NCBI GenBank assembly: GCA_013146195.2
Contig: CM028381.1
Coordinates: forward strand, 58,844,744 to 58,908,743
Length of the DNA stretch: 64,000 bases
Direction: 5' to 3'
Source: Codonopsis lanceolata
Lineage: Eukaryota; Streptophyta; Magnoliopsida; Asterales; Campanulaceae
Shown: in pieces, positions 34,003 through 46,018 of the stretch
How the letters are laid out: every line of letters begins with the position of its first letter
Numbering within the stretch: the first letter of the stretch is position 1
Notes under the pieces: generated by a model
Told to the model about the DNA's origin: nothing
Databases searched by the model: none
The model's input: the letters and a program-made list of their open reading frames with translations, nothing else
Translations under genes and position numbers: made by a program

Positions 34003-35110
34003 GAGCAACACAACGACACTATTTGGGTACCTTCTCTATCCCTTATGTGGCTTACTATGAGCACTTATATGAAAGATAACGTGCTATGTGATTTATGAAG
34101 TTTATGATACTTGATGTCTTAATACAAGTTTATTGTTGGTATACGATTAAGATGCCATGATTTTATATATGCTTGTGCATTATGCCATGCCACGCCATGC
34201 TATGCCATACATTGCATTTAGTAACTTACTGGGTCATTATGACTCATTTCGTGTGTTTGTTTTCCTTAGTTTTTGCAAGAAGCTCGTTAGTGCGCTTGCG
34301 GGGCGCTTGTTGGATAGCAGGTGGTCTTCCGGGCAATAGCTTGGTGTTATTATTATTATTGTATTTATTATCTTGTGAGACACGGATGTGAAGTTATGTA
34401 AACTTTACTTGGGTAGTTATGTTAGTATTTTATTGTCGTTATTTTGGGAGCCGACTTGTTTGGTCGAGCTGTTGTATTTATTTAGAAGTTATTATGTCAT
34501 CTTCCCGAGCAAGGTTTTAGCTCGCTTATTCTAGTATTGTGTTATGGTTATTTCTGTCTCCGACAATTTTAGTCGAGAGACATTGGATTAGTTGTTAGTA
34601 TTTAATCTCTTATTCCTTTAGTTGATTTGTTACTCCGGCATGTTATAGCCGTAGAGTTGTTGTTTATCAGGTTGGGTTCTTGTTGCTTCGCCGGCCTTAG
34701 GTTGCCGATGGTTTGTTGTCCGTGCGCAATGTGGCGTCACGTGAGTCGTAGATTTGTCGAGAGATAGTCGTCTCTCAGCCTTGTATTCCTTAGTTTATAA
34801 TTATAAGCTTGGGTTCCACTTATGATTTGCTTCCGTAGATTTTAGTTTTGGTTATTCGGTTTTGCCGTTATGGCTTTACATTCCTGTTTAGAGTTTGTTG
34901 GTTCAACTCTTGACTCGCACCACTACGCTTAGCGGGTGCTTGTCCGTATTTTAGCTTGTCTTGACGGCACGACCTTGGGATTTCGCATTGGAGTCCGGGT
35001 CGGGTCGTCACGCTATAGGTTAGCTATTTCGCCAGGATAGGTTCCTTGGCCTTGTTTGGGTTGGGTTTATTGTTGAGTTATTAACGCTGAGTGTTCTTTG
35101 TAGGCGTATT

Positions 35111-36103
35111 ATGTCGGGAACTTGGCGTGGAGCTAGTTCTATTATACCTTGTTCGAGTACAGCTCGTGGCGACGAGAGGGGAGAGAATGTTAACGATCCG
35201 CGTGTGACTCCTCAACAGATGTTTGGACTGGAAGACGATTCTACTGTCCTTGCGAAATTCTTGAAGTTTAAACCGGAAAGTTTCGATGGAGAGCCAGATA
35301 CTATTAAGGCGAAACATTGGCTAGAAAGCATGGAGAGGATCTTTGCAGTTTTGGGTTGTACATCAGAAGAAATGGTTACCTTAGCGGTGTTTAGATTGGA
35401 TGGTGCGGCCGAGCATTGGTGGCTTGAAATACGAGATCATTGGAGACAACATGGAGTGCCTCGAGTGTGGGAAAACTTTGTCAAGGAGTTTATGGTACGG
35501 TTTAGTCCGGCAGTAACTCGAGAAAGAAGAGAGATGGAATTCCTAGTGTTAGAACAAGGAGATATGACCGTGGCTCAGTATTCAACAAAGTTTATGGAGT
35601 TGGCTCGTTACTGTAGTTACTTGGTGCCAGATGAGGCTAGGAAGACCGAGAGGTTTGTGAAAGGCCTGAAGACGAAATATCGTAGGCAGCTTATTCCGTT
35701 ACTGCTTACGGATTACCAAGGGGCTGTGGATCGTGCATATGCGATGGAGTTGGACATCGAGGAGTACGCTCAAAAGAAAATATCAAAGACTAATAGGGGC
35801 CCTGAGGATAAGAGAAGGCAGTCAGCACCTCAAACAGTTAGTCAAGGAAAGGTGCGTTCGGGTGGCCGGAGTGGTGTTACTACTTCTACTTGGAGAAGAC
35901 GAGGTGGCGAGTTGACATGTAACTTTTGTAAGAGGACAGGACACACCGAGGATAGGTGCTGGGGTACAACAGGAAAATGCTTTGTTTGTGGTGGCGATCA
36001 TGTTCGTAAAGATTGCCCGAAGAGGAGAGTTAGTCAGTCTGGGAGTACTAGTCAACAATTCAGTGGCTCCAAGAGAGATGGTGACGGTCAGCCTAGAGTT
36101 TGA
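35111..36103 (+). CDS. Gag of the TR-GAG element
   Basis: 330 codons, uninterrupted. The N-terminal 50 residues are low in conserved features. The retrotransposon gag domain runs from about residue 53 (FKPESFDGEPDTIKAKHWL) to about 215 and includes AAEHWWLEI (99-107) and LEQGDMTVAQYSTKF (147-161). Two zinc knuckles follow: C270-C273-H278-C283 in the standard CCHC spacing, and C290-C293-H297-C302, which has three residues instead of four between the second Cys and His. The wording is close to chromovirus gags. The frame stops at TGA 36101-36103 with no pol behind it. An intact gag in an otherwise noncoding element suggests selection for particle formation, with enzymes supplied by a relative. 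An acceptor-like site 8 bases before the ATG hints at a spliced message. Confidence 0.93.
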   Translation: MSGTWRGASSIIPCSSTARGDERGENVNDPRVTPQQMFGLEDDSTVLAKFLKFKPESFDGEPDTIKAKHWLESMERIFAVLGCTSEEMVTLAVFRLDGAAEHWWLEIRDHWRQHGVPRVWENFVKEFMVRFSPAVTRERREMEFLVLEQGDMTVAQYSTKFMELARYCSYLVPDEARKTERFVKGLKTKYRRQLIPLLLTDYQGAVDRAYAMELDIEEYAQKKISKTNRGPEDKRRQSAPQTVSQGKVRSGGRSGVTTSTWRRRGGELTCNFCKRTGHTEDRCWGTTGKCFVCGGDHVRKDCPKRRVSQSGSTSQQFSGSKRDGDGQPRV

Positions 36104-37806
36104 GGCAGTGCACGCGTGGCGGTTGGCCATCGCGGAGTTTTGAGACCTATCCGAAATAGGAAGGTATATTCTTATATATATATATATATATATGTAAATT
36201 ATACCGTTGCTACTATTATCGTTATTATGAGTACGCGTTTTAATCGGTAGCTCATGTGCATTCATACATACATTATATGGTGTATTGTGTATTATTGGTT
36301 ATTTGCTCGATCGGGAATAATACCCCAATGTGAGATCGATATATGATATGGTTTGTTTTGTGAATTACCGGTAGGTAATCGCACGTGGTGTATGGATTCT
36401 TGTTTAGTCTATATATATATATATAAGACTATGCTATATATAGAGTTGTGGTTTTGTGTGGTTATATATAAAGGCCATAGTATGTATATGTATATATATG
36501 AATATATATATAAAGTATGAATTGTATATTGATACTTATCGGTTTGGTATGATGTTTGTATATTCTATAAAGATATGTTTTATGTAATGGATAATATAAT
36601 ACCATATTATTGTTAGTGGTTATTATGCGAGTAGGATATACACTCGACTTGTGAGAAGGTTAAAGTGCTGCGATTGATCAGTTGATTTCGGTTGCACGGG
36701 AGAGATTGACGCTTCACCGTGAGTATTGAGACGTTAACGTTGCGATAGGATGCTTAGTATATGCATTGGTTGTAGACTTGGTCTAGAGCTTAAGAAAGGA
36801 TAGTTTTGCGGAGTATGGACGTTACGGGCATTAGTAGCCTTGTCGATTCGTTGTGATTACTAGGAAGTCATCTTGGTTGAGTGTACTAGGTACACGAGTT
36901 TTGTGATAGCTATGATTGTTGTTTGCTAAGGTAATAGACCTTGTTACTTGGTCTGAATTTTTATTCAGTTACGTGCATTAGTTGTAGGAAACACCTACTT
37001 GATGCATTTACATAGTAGTATATTAAATTCTCATCTCATAATTTCATGTTCATTCATTATTAGTATAGGGACTGCTTTGAAGGATGCTTAAAACTTTTTA
37101 TTCATGAACCTTTGCATCCTTACGACGGAAACTTTTGAAGCTAATTCAGTAGGTACCTGAATTGGTGAGCAAAAGGAATTCGTCGTTGGACTAGGATTGG
37201 TAAGAATTAAGTTAGAAATTGACTATACCCGTTACCAAATGGAATGGACAGAAATGGAATGAATTTTCAAAACATTTCATTAATGTGCTCTTATGTGTTG
37301 TTACACGCGATAGGAAAATCGCGAGTATGATTTACATGGTTTGAAATGCCGATTTGATTATCTTTGATTTGTTTGCGAATTGCTCCATAGGCAATTACTA
37401 TTTATTTTAACTTAGGAATCTTTTGTGATTGAATTTCATGATGTGCCCCGAAACAAATAGTTTCGGTAGTTGAATGTGTTCTTATGTTGAAATTTGGAAT
37501 TTTGCTTACATGTTTGGCGTAGTATTGTTCGTCACTCAGTATGAGTCATAGTATTTTCAATCGTAAGTGTTAATGTCGTTGAGTCTATTGAGATTTCGTA
37601 GACTTTTGAATTTGGATTATTATAGTTCGACCCTCGTGTATATTGTGGTGGTAGACTCGGAGATTCGAGTCAAGGTTGGTGGTTTTGAGATCGAGTGTTA
37701 ACTCGGGATTAAGAGACACAGTAATCATTGTCTCGATGTATTGTGGTTGAGTGTGGACCTAATGTTGGTTTGTATCATGATTTAGAATTCGGGACGAATT
37801 CTTTTT
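36104..37806. other. Noncoding region between gag and the 3' LTR
   Basis: Contains (TA)n tracts near 36174-36193 and 36410-36424. No protease, RT or integrase trace is visible in any frame. Confidence 0.6.
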
Positions 37807-37819
37807 AAGGTGGAGAGGG
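37807..37819 (+). other. Polypurine tract of the TR-GAG element
   Basis: AAGGTGGAGAGGG directly before TGTGACACCCC. Confidence 0.85.
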
Positions 37820-40800
37820 TGTGACACCCCGCTCCTTCGTTAGCTCCGGTTTGCGTGCTATACTTGCACTTCTTCCTTTGTTGATTGTATGATTGGTTTG
37901 CGAGAGGGTCTAGATATGTATGAGAGACCACGTTAAGACCAAAACATTATTAAGAGACTCCATATAGTTGTTGACTTGCTAAAGTCACAAGTCGTGACTC
38001 GACGATAGTCGGAATGCGACGCGATTGAGGGTTTGCTTGCGTTTTGTGTTCGTGACCTCGGTTTGGTCCTAGACCTTTATAAGATGGTTTATTAACATGT
38101 TTAGATGTATTAGACTTCAAGTTGGAGGTGTTCCTTAAGTCTATCGATGATTTGGAAGCTTTGGAGATAGCGTTCGTCTCTATCGCGTAGTTCGGGATTG
38201 AGTCGTAATCGCTCTCCTTTGGAATTCTTATTTCCCTAGTTGTTATTCAACTTCCTAGAAGTATTTAAGCTTCTTCATTAGCCCTTAGACTTGCCTTAAA
38301 AGTCTCCTTTCATTGCTCGTTCGATTGCGAGTTCATTCGTCGTTCCGGTTGCACGTTGTTGCACCCTTCCCTGCTTTCGCTCCGAGTTGTTTCGGAGTTG
38401 TTCGGTGTGTTTCCGACTTGTTTTGAGTTGGGTTAGACCTTGGAATGGTTGCCCATGAGTTTGGGACCATTTAGGACATGTTTAGACCAAGTTTTGAGGA
38501 CACATAGAAGGTCCAGAAGCCCAGGCGCCCGCCTGGCATCTTGTGAGGCGCCCGCCTCAAGTGCTGAGAGTAGTTTTGATTCAGCCCAAGCCTCAGAAGA
38601 TGAGGCGCCCGCCTCAACATCAGATACACACTTTCGGGATTTTTCCCCTGTTTTGATGTTGTACGACTTTTACACCCAAACCCCTATCCAAACCTTTTCT
38701 AAACCTCACTTAAACCTCCCTAAACCTCCTTACTTATACCCTAACATCTCTAACAAGTTTTATGGGTGGATTAGTGAGTGATTGAGTGGATTAATTAAGC
38801 CCAAATCAGATTTTTAAGACACCACATTGTGGTGACACTTGTCCCACTCAATTTTAACCAATATAAGCCACATCTGATGAGTTTGACCTTCATTTCTCTC
38901 CTCCCTTCTCCAAAAACGGGATTAGCTTCCTCCATGGTTCCTCCTTGAGTTCTTGAGGGTTTCTTCTTGGTTTCCATAGCTCCCTTCCTCCATTGTTGAA
39001 GCCAAGCCATAGAAGAGTAGAGCTTGAAGAGTAGATCATTTTCAACCGATCAATCTTTCCATTTGCTTTCTTGGGTGTAGTATACTTGTAAGTTACTTCT
39101 TCTTCTTTTGATTTTGTGCTCATTGATCCTAAGGAAAACAAACTCTATGCTATTTGAGGTCAATGAGTACACATACTTGCCTTGTGTGATTTTTAAATTG
39201 TGATTTGAACATGTGAACTTGTTAAGAGCATATGTAGGATGAATTCTATGATTATTGAAGTATATTGTTACTCTTCATCTTGTGTTTCTAGGATTGTGAG
39301 CATGCTAGAAATCATGTTTACATTTTATTTGGGTTTATTATGATAGTAGGCATAAGTTTGGGAATTTGGATGTGTGATCTCACTAGATAATATGAGTATG
39401 ACCATTTAATTGAGATTATGTGATTTGTAAAATGGGTATAAGATTATGTTGAGTTCTATGGATTTAAATCTTAGGAATCTAGTCCGAATGATTTTTGGGA
39501 AAATTGTTATAAATGTGAATGATATGTTAATTTGGGGATTTATGAAATAGGTATTTAATGATGTGTGATATTAAGACTCAATGGAGTTGTTTTAGGTTCA
39601 ATATATGATGGTGAGCCTTAGGTTAAAATCCTACGATGTTCGGGTTTGGTTGGTTTTGATTGTGAGTACCCGAGCATCTTAAATTGTGTACCATTTGTGA
39701 CACCCACGATATAGAGGCTTATTGGGGATTTATTTAGAGCGTGCTCGTTAGGGCACGAGCATTAGAGACCAACCTATGATCTCAGTATTACTTTAAGAAA
39801 TGATTATTTGAATGAGTTCTCTCTTAGGGAATTTGGTCGCTGCACATGAAAGCACTTGCGAGGTTATGACTACGGCTTAGTTTTGATACCCGTTGAGATT
39901 GGCTTTGAAGAAGTCGAATATATATGACGGTTGGGACTATGGTTGAGTCCGTGTACCGTTAAATGAAGCTAAAATGCTAAGTTTTGATTTATGATTGTTC
40001 TTAGACTAAAGTAATAGTCTTTGGTTTGATCTCGAGTAGAGGGCTATAGTAGACCTCACATTGTGATTTCTTGAGCTTATATGCTACGTTTGATTGGGTT
40101 GTGACTTGAGGGTTATGAATACCTCAATATGTGATTCTTGACTAAACTTATAAGTTGGTTGGATTTGTTAAGTATATACAAATATGTGCATTGTTAAATT
40201 GGTGTGTAGAGCTTTATGTCCTACTTGATTTGATATGTCCGCTATGATCGGTCTTGGTTCTTGTTTGAGCATGTGAGTAAATATCTACTTGTGCATTTCA
40301 TAAAAGCCCAGCTGGCATTATTTGGTTTTTCTGTCAGGGTAGGACGATACATCGCCTATACGAATCGTAAGATCCGTATTCGCTATGGATCGCCGTACCT
40401 GGGACCTCACACACCCCTCCATTGTCGGCCGCGATGGGGAAGTAGCCCCTTGCCGTAACAATACGTGCGACATTGGCGCTAGCTAAATCGAAGTGATTCT
40501 CGATAAAAGTCGATGACATCACGAGCATCGATGTGGCACGAACCAAGATAACATTGTGTATTGCAGGAGCAACACAACGGCGCTATTTGGGTATCTTCTC
40601 TATCCCTTATGTGGCTTACTATGAGCACTTATATGAAAGATAACGTGCTATGTGATTTATGAAGTTTATGATACTTGATGTCTTAATACAAGTTTATTGT
40701 TGGTATACGATTAAGATGCCATGATTTTATATATGCTTGTGCATTATGCCATGCCACGTCATGCTATGCCATACAATTGCATTTAGTAACTTACTGGGTC

Positions 40801-41584
40801 ATTATGACTCATTTCGTGTGTTTGTTTTCCTTAGTTTTTGCAGTAAGCTCGTTAGTGCGCGTTGCAGCTTCGGGCGCTTGTTGGATAGTAGGTGGTCTTC
40901 CAGGCTTTAAGCTTGGAGATTTTATTATTATTGTATTTATTATCTTGTGAGACACGGATGTAAAGTTATGAAAACTTTACTTGGGTAGTTATGTTAGTAT
41001 TTTATTGTCGTTATTTTGGGAGCCGACTTGTTTGGTCGAGCTGTTGTATTTATTTAGAAGTTATTATGTCATCTTCCCGAGCAAGGTTTTAGCTCGCTTA
41101 TTCTAGTATTGTGTTATGGTTATTTCTATCTCCGACAATTTTAGTCGTGAGTCCTTGGTTTAGTTATTAGTATTTGAATCTCTTATTCTTTAGGTTGATT
41201 TATTCCTCCGGCATGTTATAGCCGTAGAGTTGTTGTTTATCAGGTTGGGTTCTTGTTGCTTCGCCGGCCTTAGGTTGCCGATGGTTGTTGTCCGTGCGCA
41301 AAGTTGCGTCACGCGAGTCGTAGATTTGTCGAGAGATAGTCGTCTCTCAGCCTTGTATTCCTTAGTTTATAATTATAGGCTTTGGTCCCACTTATGATTC
41401 GCTTCCGCAGGTGTTGGTTTTTATTATTCCGTATCGCCGTTATGGCTTTACCTTCCCGTCTCGAGCTTGATAGCTCAACTCTTGACTCGCACCACCACGC
41501 TTAGCGGGTGCTTCTCCGCCTTTTAGCTTGTCTTGACGGCACGACCTTGGGATTTCGCATTGGAGTCCGGGTCGGGTCGTCACA
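37820..41584 (+). repeat. 3' LTR of the TR-GAG element
   Basis: 3765 bp from TGTGACACCCC to CGTCACA. It contains three GC-rich dyads (38521-38536, 38544-38559, 38601-38616), a donor-like site at 39088, the twin hairpins at 40358-40437 and the acceptor-like TTGCAG ending at 40566. Confidence 0.92.
38521..38616. promoter_or_regulatory. Three GCG-CC-CGC dyads in the TR-GAG 3' LTR
   Basis: CCAGGCG-CC-CGCCTGG (38521-38536), TGAGGCG-CC-CGCCTCA (38544-38559) and TGAGGCG-CC-CGCCTCA (38601-38616). The flanking arm bases differ between copies but stay complementary. Confidence 0.6.
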
Positions 41585-42384
41585 GATTCGAAAAGCTAAT
41601 GCAAAGCAAGTTCGAGATGACCATGATGGGAGAACTCACCTACTTTCTCGGACTACAAATTCAACAAACTTTTGAAGGAATCTTCATCAGCCAAACCAAA
41701 TATGCAAAGGATCTCATCAAGAAATTTGGTCTTGACTCAGCAAAAGGATTTGAAACTCCAATGTCTACTGACTGCCATCTTGCTAAAGATGAAAAATGAA
41801 AGCAAGAGAACGTGACCAAATATTGAGGAATCATAGGTTCACTTCCAATCATCAGATATGTTTCAACAACTACAAATCTGGGTATCTAGTATTCTAAATG
41901 CAACCACTTCAATCTAGTTGGATACTCAGATGCAGATTATGCAGCATGCAAAGCTAGTAGAAGAAGTACCAATGGAACCTGTCAATTTATAGGAAATAGA
42001 CTCGTCGCATGGTCATGCAAAAAGCAAGGATCAGTTGCAAATTCAACCACAGAGGCAGAATATATCGCTGCCAGCAGTTGTTGTTCTCAACTCTTATGGA
42101 TGAAGCAGCAGCTAGTAGACTACAACATCAAGACTGACAATTGTCCAATCATGTGTGACAACACTTCAGCGATTTCAGTCTCCAAGAATCCAGTGATGCA
42201 CTAAAATACGAAGCACATTGATATCCGCTATCATTTCCTCAAAGATCATGTGGAAAAAGGTAACATCATTCTGGAATATGTTCCAACTGAACATCAATTA
42301 GCTAACATTCTCACAAAACCACTAGATGCAACCAGGTTTGCTTATTTAAGGAGAAATCTTGGCATGATTGATCCTACAGCTTAA
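41585..42384 (+). pseudogene. Sirevirus-like copia pol fragment: RT end and RNase H
   Basis: Starts abruptly after the TR-GAG LTR, in the middle of reverse transcriptase (FEKLMQSKFEMTMMGELTYF, then GIFISQTKYAKDL). After stops and a deletion near 41800-41900 the RNase H follows: YSDADYAACKASRRSTNGT, STTEAEYIAA, and the tail ILTKPLDATRFAYLRRNLGM, ending at TAA 42384. The wording matches the copia lineage of Sireviruses (SIRE/Maximus), and the envelope-like gene downstream agrees. The left part of pol, gag and the 5' LTR are missing. An apparent open frame at 41533-41799 is a chimera of LTR and RT and is not a real gene. Confidence 0.88.
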
Positions 42385-42737
42385 AGTCTATCATTAATAT
42401 ATTTTTATATCGGTAGACTTAGACTTCTACTAACCGGCAGATCTTAGTTGCCATATATCGGCAGACATATACCAGGTTAGTATTACTATTAAAGCGAGAA
42501 AAGTTTCTAAATAGAAAAGGGGCTGAAAGTCAAAAAGACGCTAGTACTTAAAAATATCTTAAGTCACAACTTATTCGTTAAAAAGGAACTATTTTGACTC
42601 TGAAACCGCCCTTTTTCGACTATTTACAAAATTCCCTTTCTCTCTAAAGATTTCTCTCTCTTCTCAAACCCTCCCTCTCTCTCTGTAACTGCTCCATCAT
42701 TTCAAAATCTTCATACATCTTCTACCCTACAATAACA
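42385..42737. other. Noncoding spacer between pol and the envelope-like gene
   Basis: Contains CGGTAGAC and CGGCAGA(C/T) words (42412-42475) that recur in the Sirevirus LTR, and CT-rich tracts just before the ATG at 42738. It may hold the splice acceptor or promoter for the downstream gene. Confidence 0.4.
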
Positions 42738-45736
42738 ATGGTAAGTATTTCACAACTCTCTGGTTTACTATTCATTAATTTTTGTTTAGTACTTCCTCTT
42801 TTGCGTGATTTCTTACGGAATACAAAAGGACGATTTTACGCATCTAACTTGTTTCCGCCATTGTTACCTTCAAAGCCTTGAAACTACAATCTTCTTCGAG
42901 CTATGTATTCACATTACTTTTGAAAATCCACTGTTACACGTTTCAATGGTTTAATCTGTTCAAAGCACTCAAGGGTTTCAAAAATTCATCAAAAATTTCG
43001 ATTATTTTTCTCAAAAACGAAATCCTTGACTGTCATATATGAATATTTAAAAGCCCTAATTTATAAACATGTTTATATAGGTGCTACCATCTACAAAATC
43101 AAAAACCGTTAATAGAAAAGATTTCGACCCAGAGACGGCCATTCCTCCTGGACTGGACATCAATTTACAGGATATCCTCGATATCTTGCTGAACATGACA
43201 TCATTGTCTCTCTAGATCTGAAATTATATGTACTCGGCATGTGTATTGACCTCAAATCTATCAGCACATTCGCTGCTGGAGTAAAGGCATGTGAGGACCT
43301 GAATGTTTCAGGAATTCTACCTCTCTTCTGTCTGAAAGATGAGAAATACAACATCTTGCTCGCTGAGGAATTCTACCAAAGAATGGTCATCGACCTTAAA
43401 TATCCGTCTACCATGCGAGGATGGATTCGAGGCAGACCAGTCTCCATCACGGCCAAGTCAATTTCTCAAATCTTAGGCATGCACTACGGTGGTGAATCTG
43501 AAATAACCATTGCTGAGGCTACTCATGCATGGGACGCAATGAGGGGAATCAATGTTCCTAGGGAACCACAAGGCAAGATGCTGAGGAATTTATTTCCTTT
43601 AGATGTCTATTGCTCAAGCCACCTGATCGATAAAGGTCTTCTTTTCAAAAGTGGGGCACATGATGTGTTCACAACCCAACAACTGAATCTCACTAGTGCG
43701 GTGTTCCTTCACACCCAACTCAACTACGGTGCTATAATATACAATGAGCTGAGACAGCATGTTGAGAAAGTCAAGGACAATCCAAGCATCAGACGGCCCT
43801 TTGTGAGGCTGATCAATGCCCTTCTTCGAGCCTCGTCTCAAATTAACTCTTCTATTACAGAAGATGAACTCATTCAGGTGACCAAAGACAAGTAGCTAAC
43901 GGCCACCTTCTTCAACAAATATGTTGAACACGAGAATAAGCGACGGTAACAAAGAGGACTTCCCAATGTCTCTCTTGAGAAAATTGCCCAACCAAATCCA
44001 CCAGTTGTTACACGCTTCAACATGGAAGCATATGACGCTGCAAGCAAATCACATAAAAAGGCAGCTGAAAAATTCAAATCCCAACTCGCTAAAGACATCT
44101 ACTAGTTAGCAAAAGATCTGGCTGATGAGTCAGAGCTGCTGCTAAAGAAAGCGGTAGCGGCCAAGGCCAAAAAGGCCAGAATGGAAGTAGAAGAGGCTGA
44201 AAAAGAACAAGCCAAATGGATACGGAAGGAGATAAGGATCAGCAGACATGCCAAGTCTACTGGCACCTCCACTGCAGCTACCGGTATGTCTTCATCTACT
44301 CCACCTACTATCCCAGATCCACCAACTTCACCAGCACAACCTTTCCACCAACTCAAACAGAAACCCTCTCCTAAACAACCATCACCTTCACCCCAACCTA
44401 AACGCCGAAGACTCCGAAAAGCTATACTAAGCCTACCCCAAACAAACATTCCAGTCCCTATCAATGCCCCAGCTGAACCTTCTAGTCAGTTGCCAAGGCA
44501 GACAAATAAGTCTGCCGGCACTCACTCTTCTATCCCAAGCCAACCCATGCCTACTAAGCCATCAAGTCAGAGGACTTTACCCCCTCCGGAAGAGTCTATC
44601 CCTCATGTGGAGCCAACAACTCAAGAGGAGCCACTCCGAACACCCTCTCCCTCTTTTCCTCCTCCTTCACCCTTCAATTATTCACCAAACCCATCAACTA
44701 CTACCAAAATACCATCTCACACCCCATCCATCCAACCCACACCCATTAAGCCCCTGGATTCTGCTGCATCCAAATTTCTATTTGAAATTTCCTCTATAGC
44801 AGAACTGCTTCCCCAACCTTCTTCACCACTTACCCCACTCAAACCTAAATCCCTTTCCTACCAGCTCCCTCTTTCTGGTTCTATACTGACCCTCTACCCG
44901 AACCTTCAATTCTCAGTGACAACTCCGACACTGACATTGAAATTGACCAGCCTCCAACCCCTCCTCCCTCCCCTATCCCCGTTTCCTCCTCCACTCATAC
45001 CTTCTTATCTCGCGATTCGACCTCTACCGGCTCAACCAGTCCACGTTCGCAACAACCATTACAACCATCAGCCTCTACCGAAAATCATACTGCTACCGAA
45101 AATGTCCACCTGCATATTGGCCTCGACACATCTCCATCTCTACCAGCTGGTTCTGAAATACTGTCTCGCCTGGACGCCATATACCCCAGACTGGGAGAAC
45201 TAACTAGTATCTCCACAGCTGCCGCCGAAGTTGCCACTGCCGCGTCCATGGTAAATGATCGAACTGCTACTCGACTACTCCAATTCCAGGATGATGTGTG
45301 GACCCGTTTTGGTCAGATGAAATACGAGTTTACTGACGTCAAGATCAACATCGAAACTCAACGAAATGAATGTGTACACATCATCTAATCTATTTTTCAC
45401 AACCTATTCCACGACATCACTACACATCTAGCCAACAAACGCCCACCAGTTCTTGAGCTCAACAACATAGCTCGCGCTTCAGCTGAGGAATCAATGGATG
45501 CTCAGCGTGATCGTGATCGTGATCTGGCCATCATCGAGGAGAGACAACTGAGGTCTATCAACAAGATACTTATGGAAGAGAACAACCGTCTACGTGAAGA
45601 ACTAGACTATCATTCTCGCTCCACCAGACCATCTACCTCTGCTGATGAGGAATATGTTAGAAGAGCTGAAGAACTAGAACAGCAGCGGAAAGACAAGGAA
45701 GCAGTTGACAAAGGTAAAAGGAAAAGACCATGGTAG
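42738..45736 (+). pseudogene. Sirevirus envelope-like gene, interrupted
   Basis: An ATG at 42738 is followed at once by a donor GTAAGT. The coding sequence would resume after TATATAG at 43082 (VLPSTKSKTVN), so exon 1 would be only the start codon. A frameshift near 43175 leads to a 218-codon segment (43239-43895, with ADDLNV-like ACEDLNVSGILPL and PVSITAKSISQILGMHYGG), resembling the 'putative plant transposon protein' domain. After stops, a lysine- and alanine-rich coiled-coil stretch (about 44030-44230) precedes a proline- and serine-rich middle (44260-45000). The last part (45494-45736) is a charged coiled coil ending KGKRKRPW. The order agrees with the third gene of SIRE-type elements, whose product is only inferred to be envelope-like. 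I see no clear transmembrane segment. Several stops make this copy dead. Confidence 0.7.
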
Positions 45737-45980
45737 TTATGTATCATTCTCTCCTTTAAACCTTTGTATCAATATCTTTTTGACAAACTCTATTATATTA
45801 AACTTCTTGTAGAAATACAGGAGGATAATTATCTTTCAAAAACTTGTCCTCAGTTCAATTATTGCTATTTCAATATATTCTTAGAATTTAAAACATTCAC
45901 TGTTAGATCTATAATTGAACTGTTTTCTACTAATCACTGTGTTACTCTTTACTTCTCCTCTCTCGTAAACACTTAGATTA
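45737..45980. other. Sirevirus 3' noncoding region, left of the LINE insertion
   Basis: AT-rich sequence after the stop at 45734-45736. It is continued on the far side of the LINE at about 54210-54344, where a polypurine tract is found. Confidence 0.5.
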
Positions 45981-46018
45981 GTTTGTTTTTTTTTTTTGTT
46001 TTTTGTTTTTACGAAAAT

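Larger units (their letters stand above)
31230..35012 (+). repeat. 5' LTR of the TR-GAG element (main part)
   Basis: Aligns along its length with 37820-41584. Its first six bases (TGTAAC) are at 23860-23865, cut off by the nested chromovirus. It ends CGGGTCGTCACG, where the 3' copy has CACA. No standard primer site follows: the sequence after it (CTATAGGTTAGC) does not match the common plant primer tRNAs. Confidence 0.9.
23860..41584 (+). mobile_element. Gag-only LTR retrotransposon (TR-GAG type) with 3.8-kb LTRs, split by a chromovirus
   Basis: The 5' LTR is 23860-23865 plus 31230-35012 (GTAAC at 31230-31234 being the duplicated target of the nested element). The internal region is 35013-37819 and the 3' LTR 37820-41584. 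Only gag is encoded (35111-36103), and a polypurine tract sits at 37807-37819. No protease, RT or integrase remnant is seen in the 1.7 kb after gag, so the element is non-autonomous by design or by old loss. Without the nested insertion it is about 10.4 kb, mostly LTR. Its outer flanks do not match: gypsy gag stands on the left and copia pol on the right, with no common 5-bp repeat. Confidence 0.85.

Noticed and set aside
41533..41799. Open frame of 88 codons with an RT-like C-terminus
   Set aside because: It starts in the TR-GAG LTR and continues in Sirevirus RT across a junction; it is a chimera, not a gene.
44181..45203. 340-codon proline-rich frame as a possible host cell-wall or extensin-type gene
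   Set aside because: It continues the envelope-like gene of the Sirevirus in the same orientation and context; there is no signal peptide or SPPPP repeat array.
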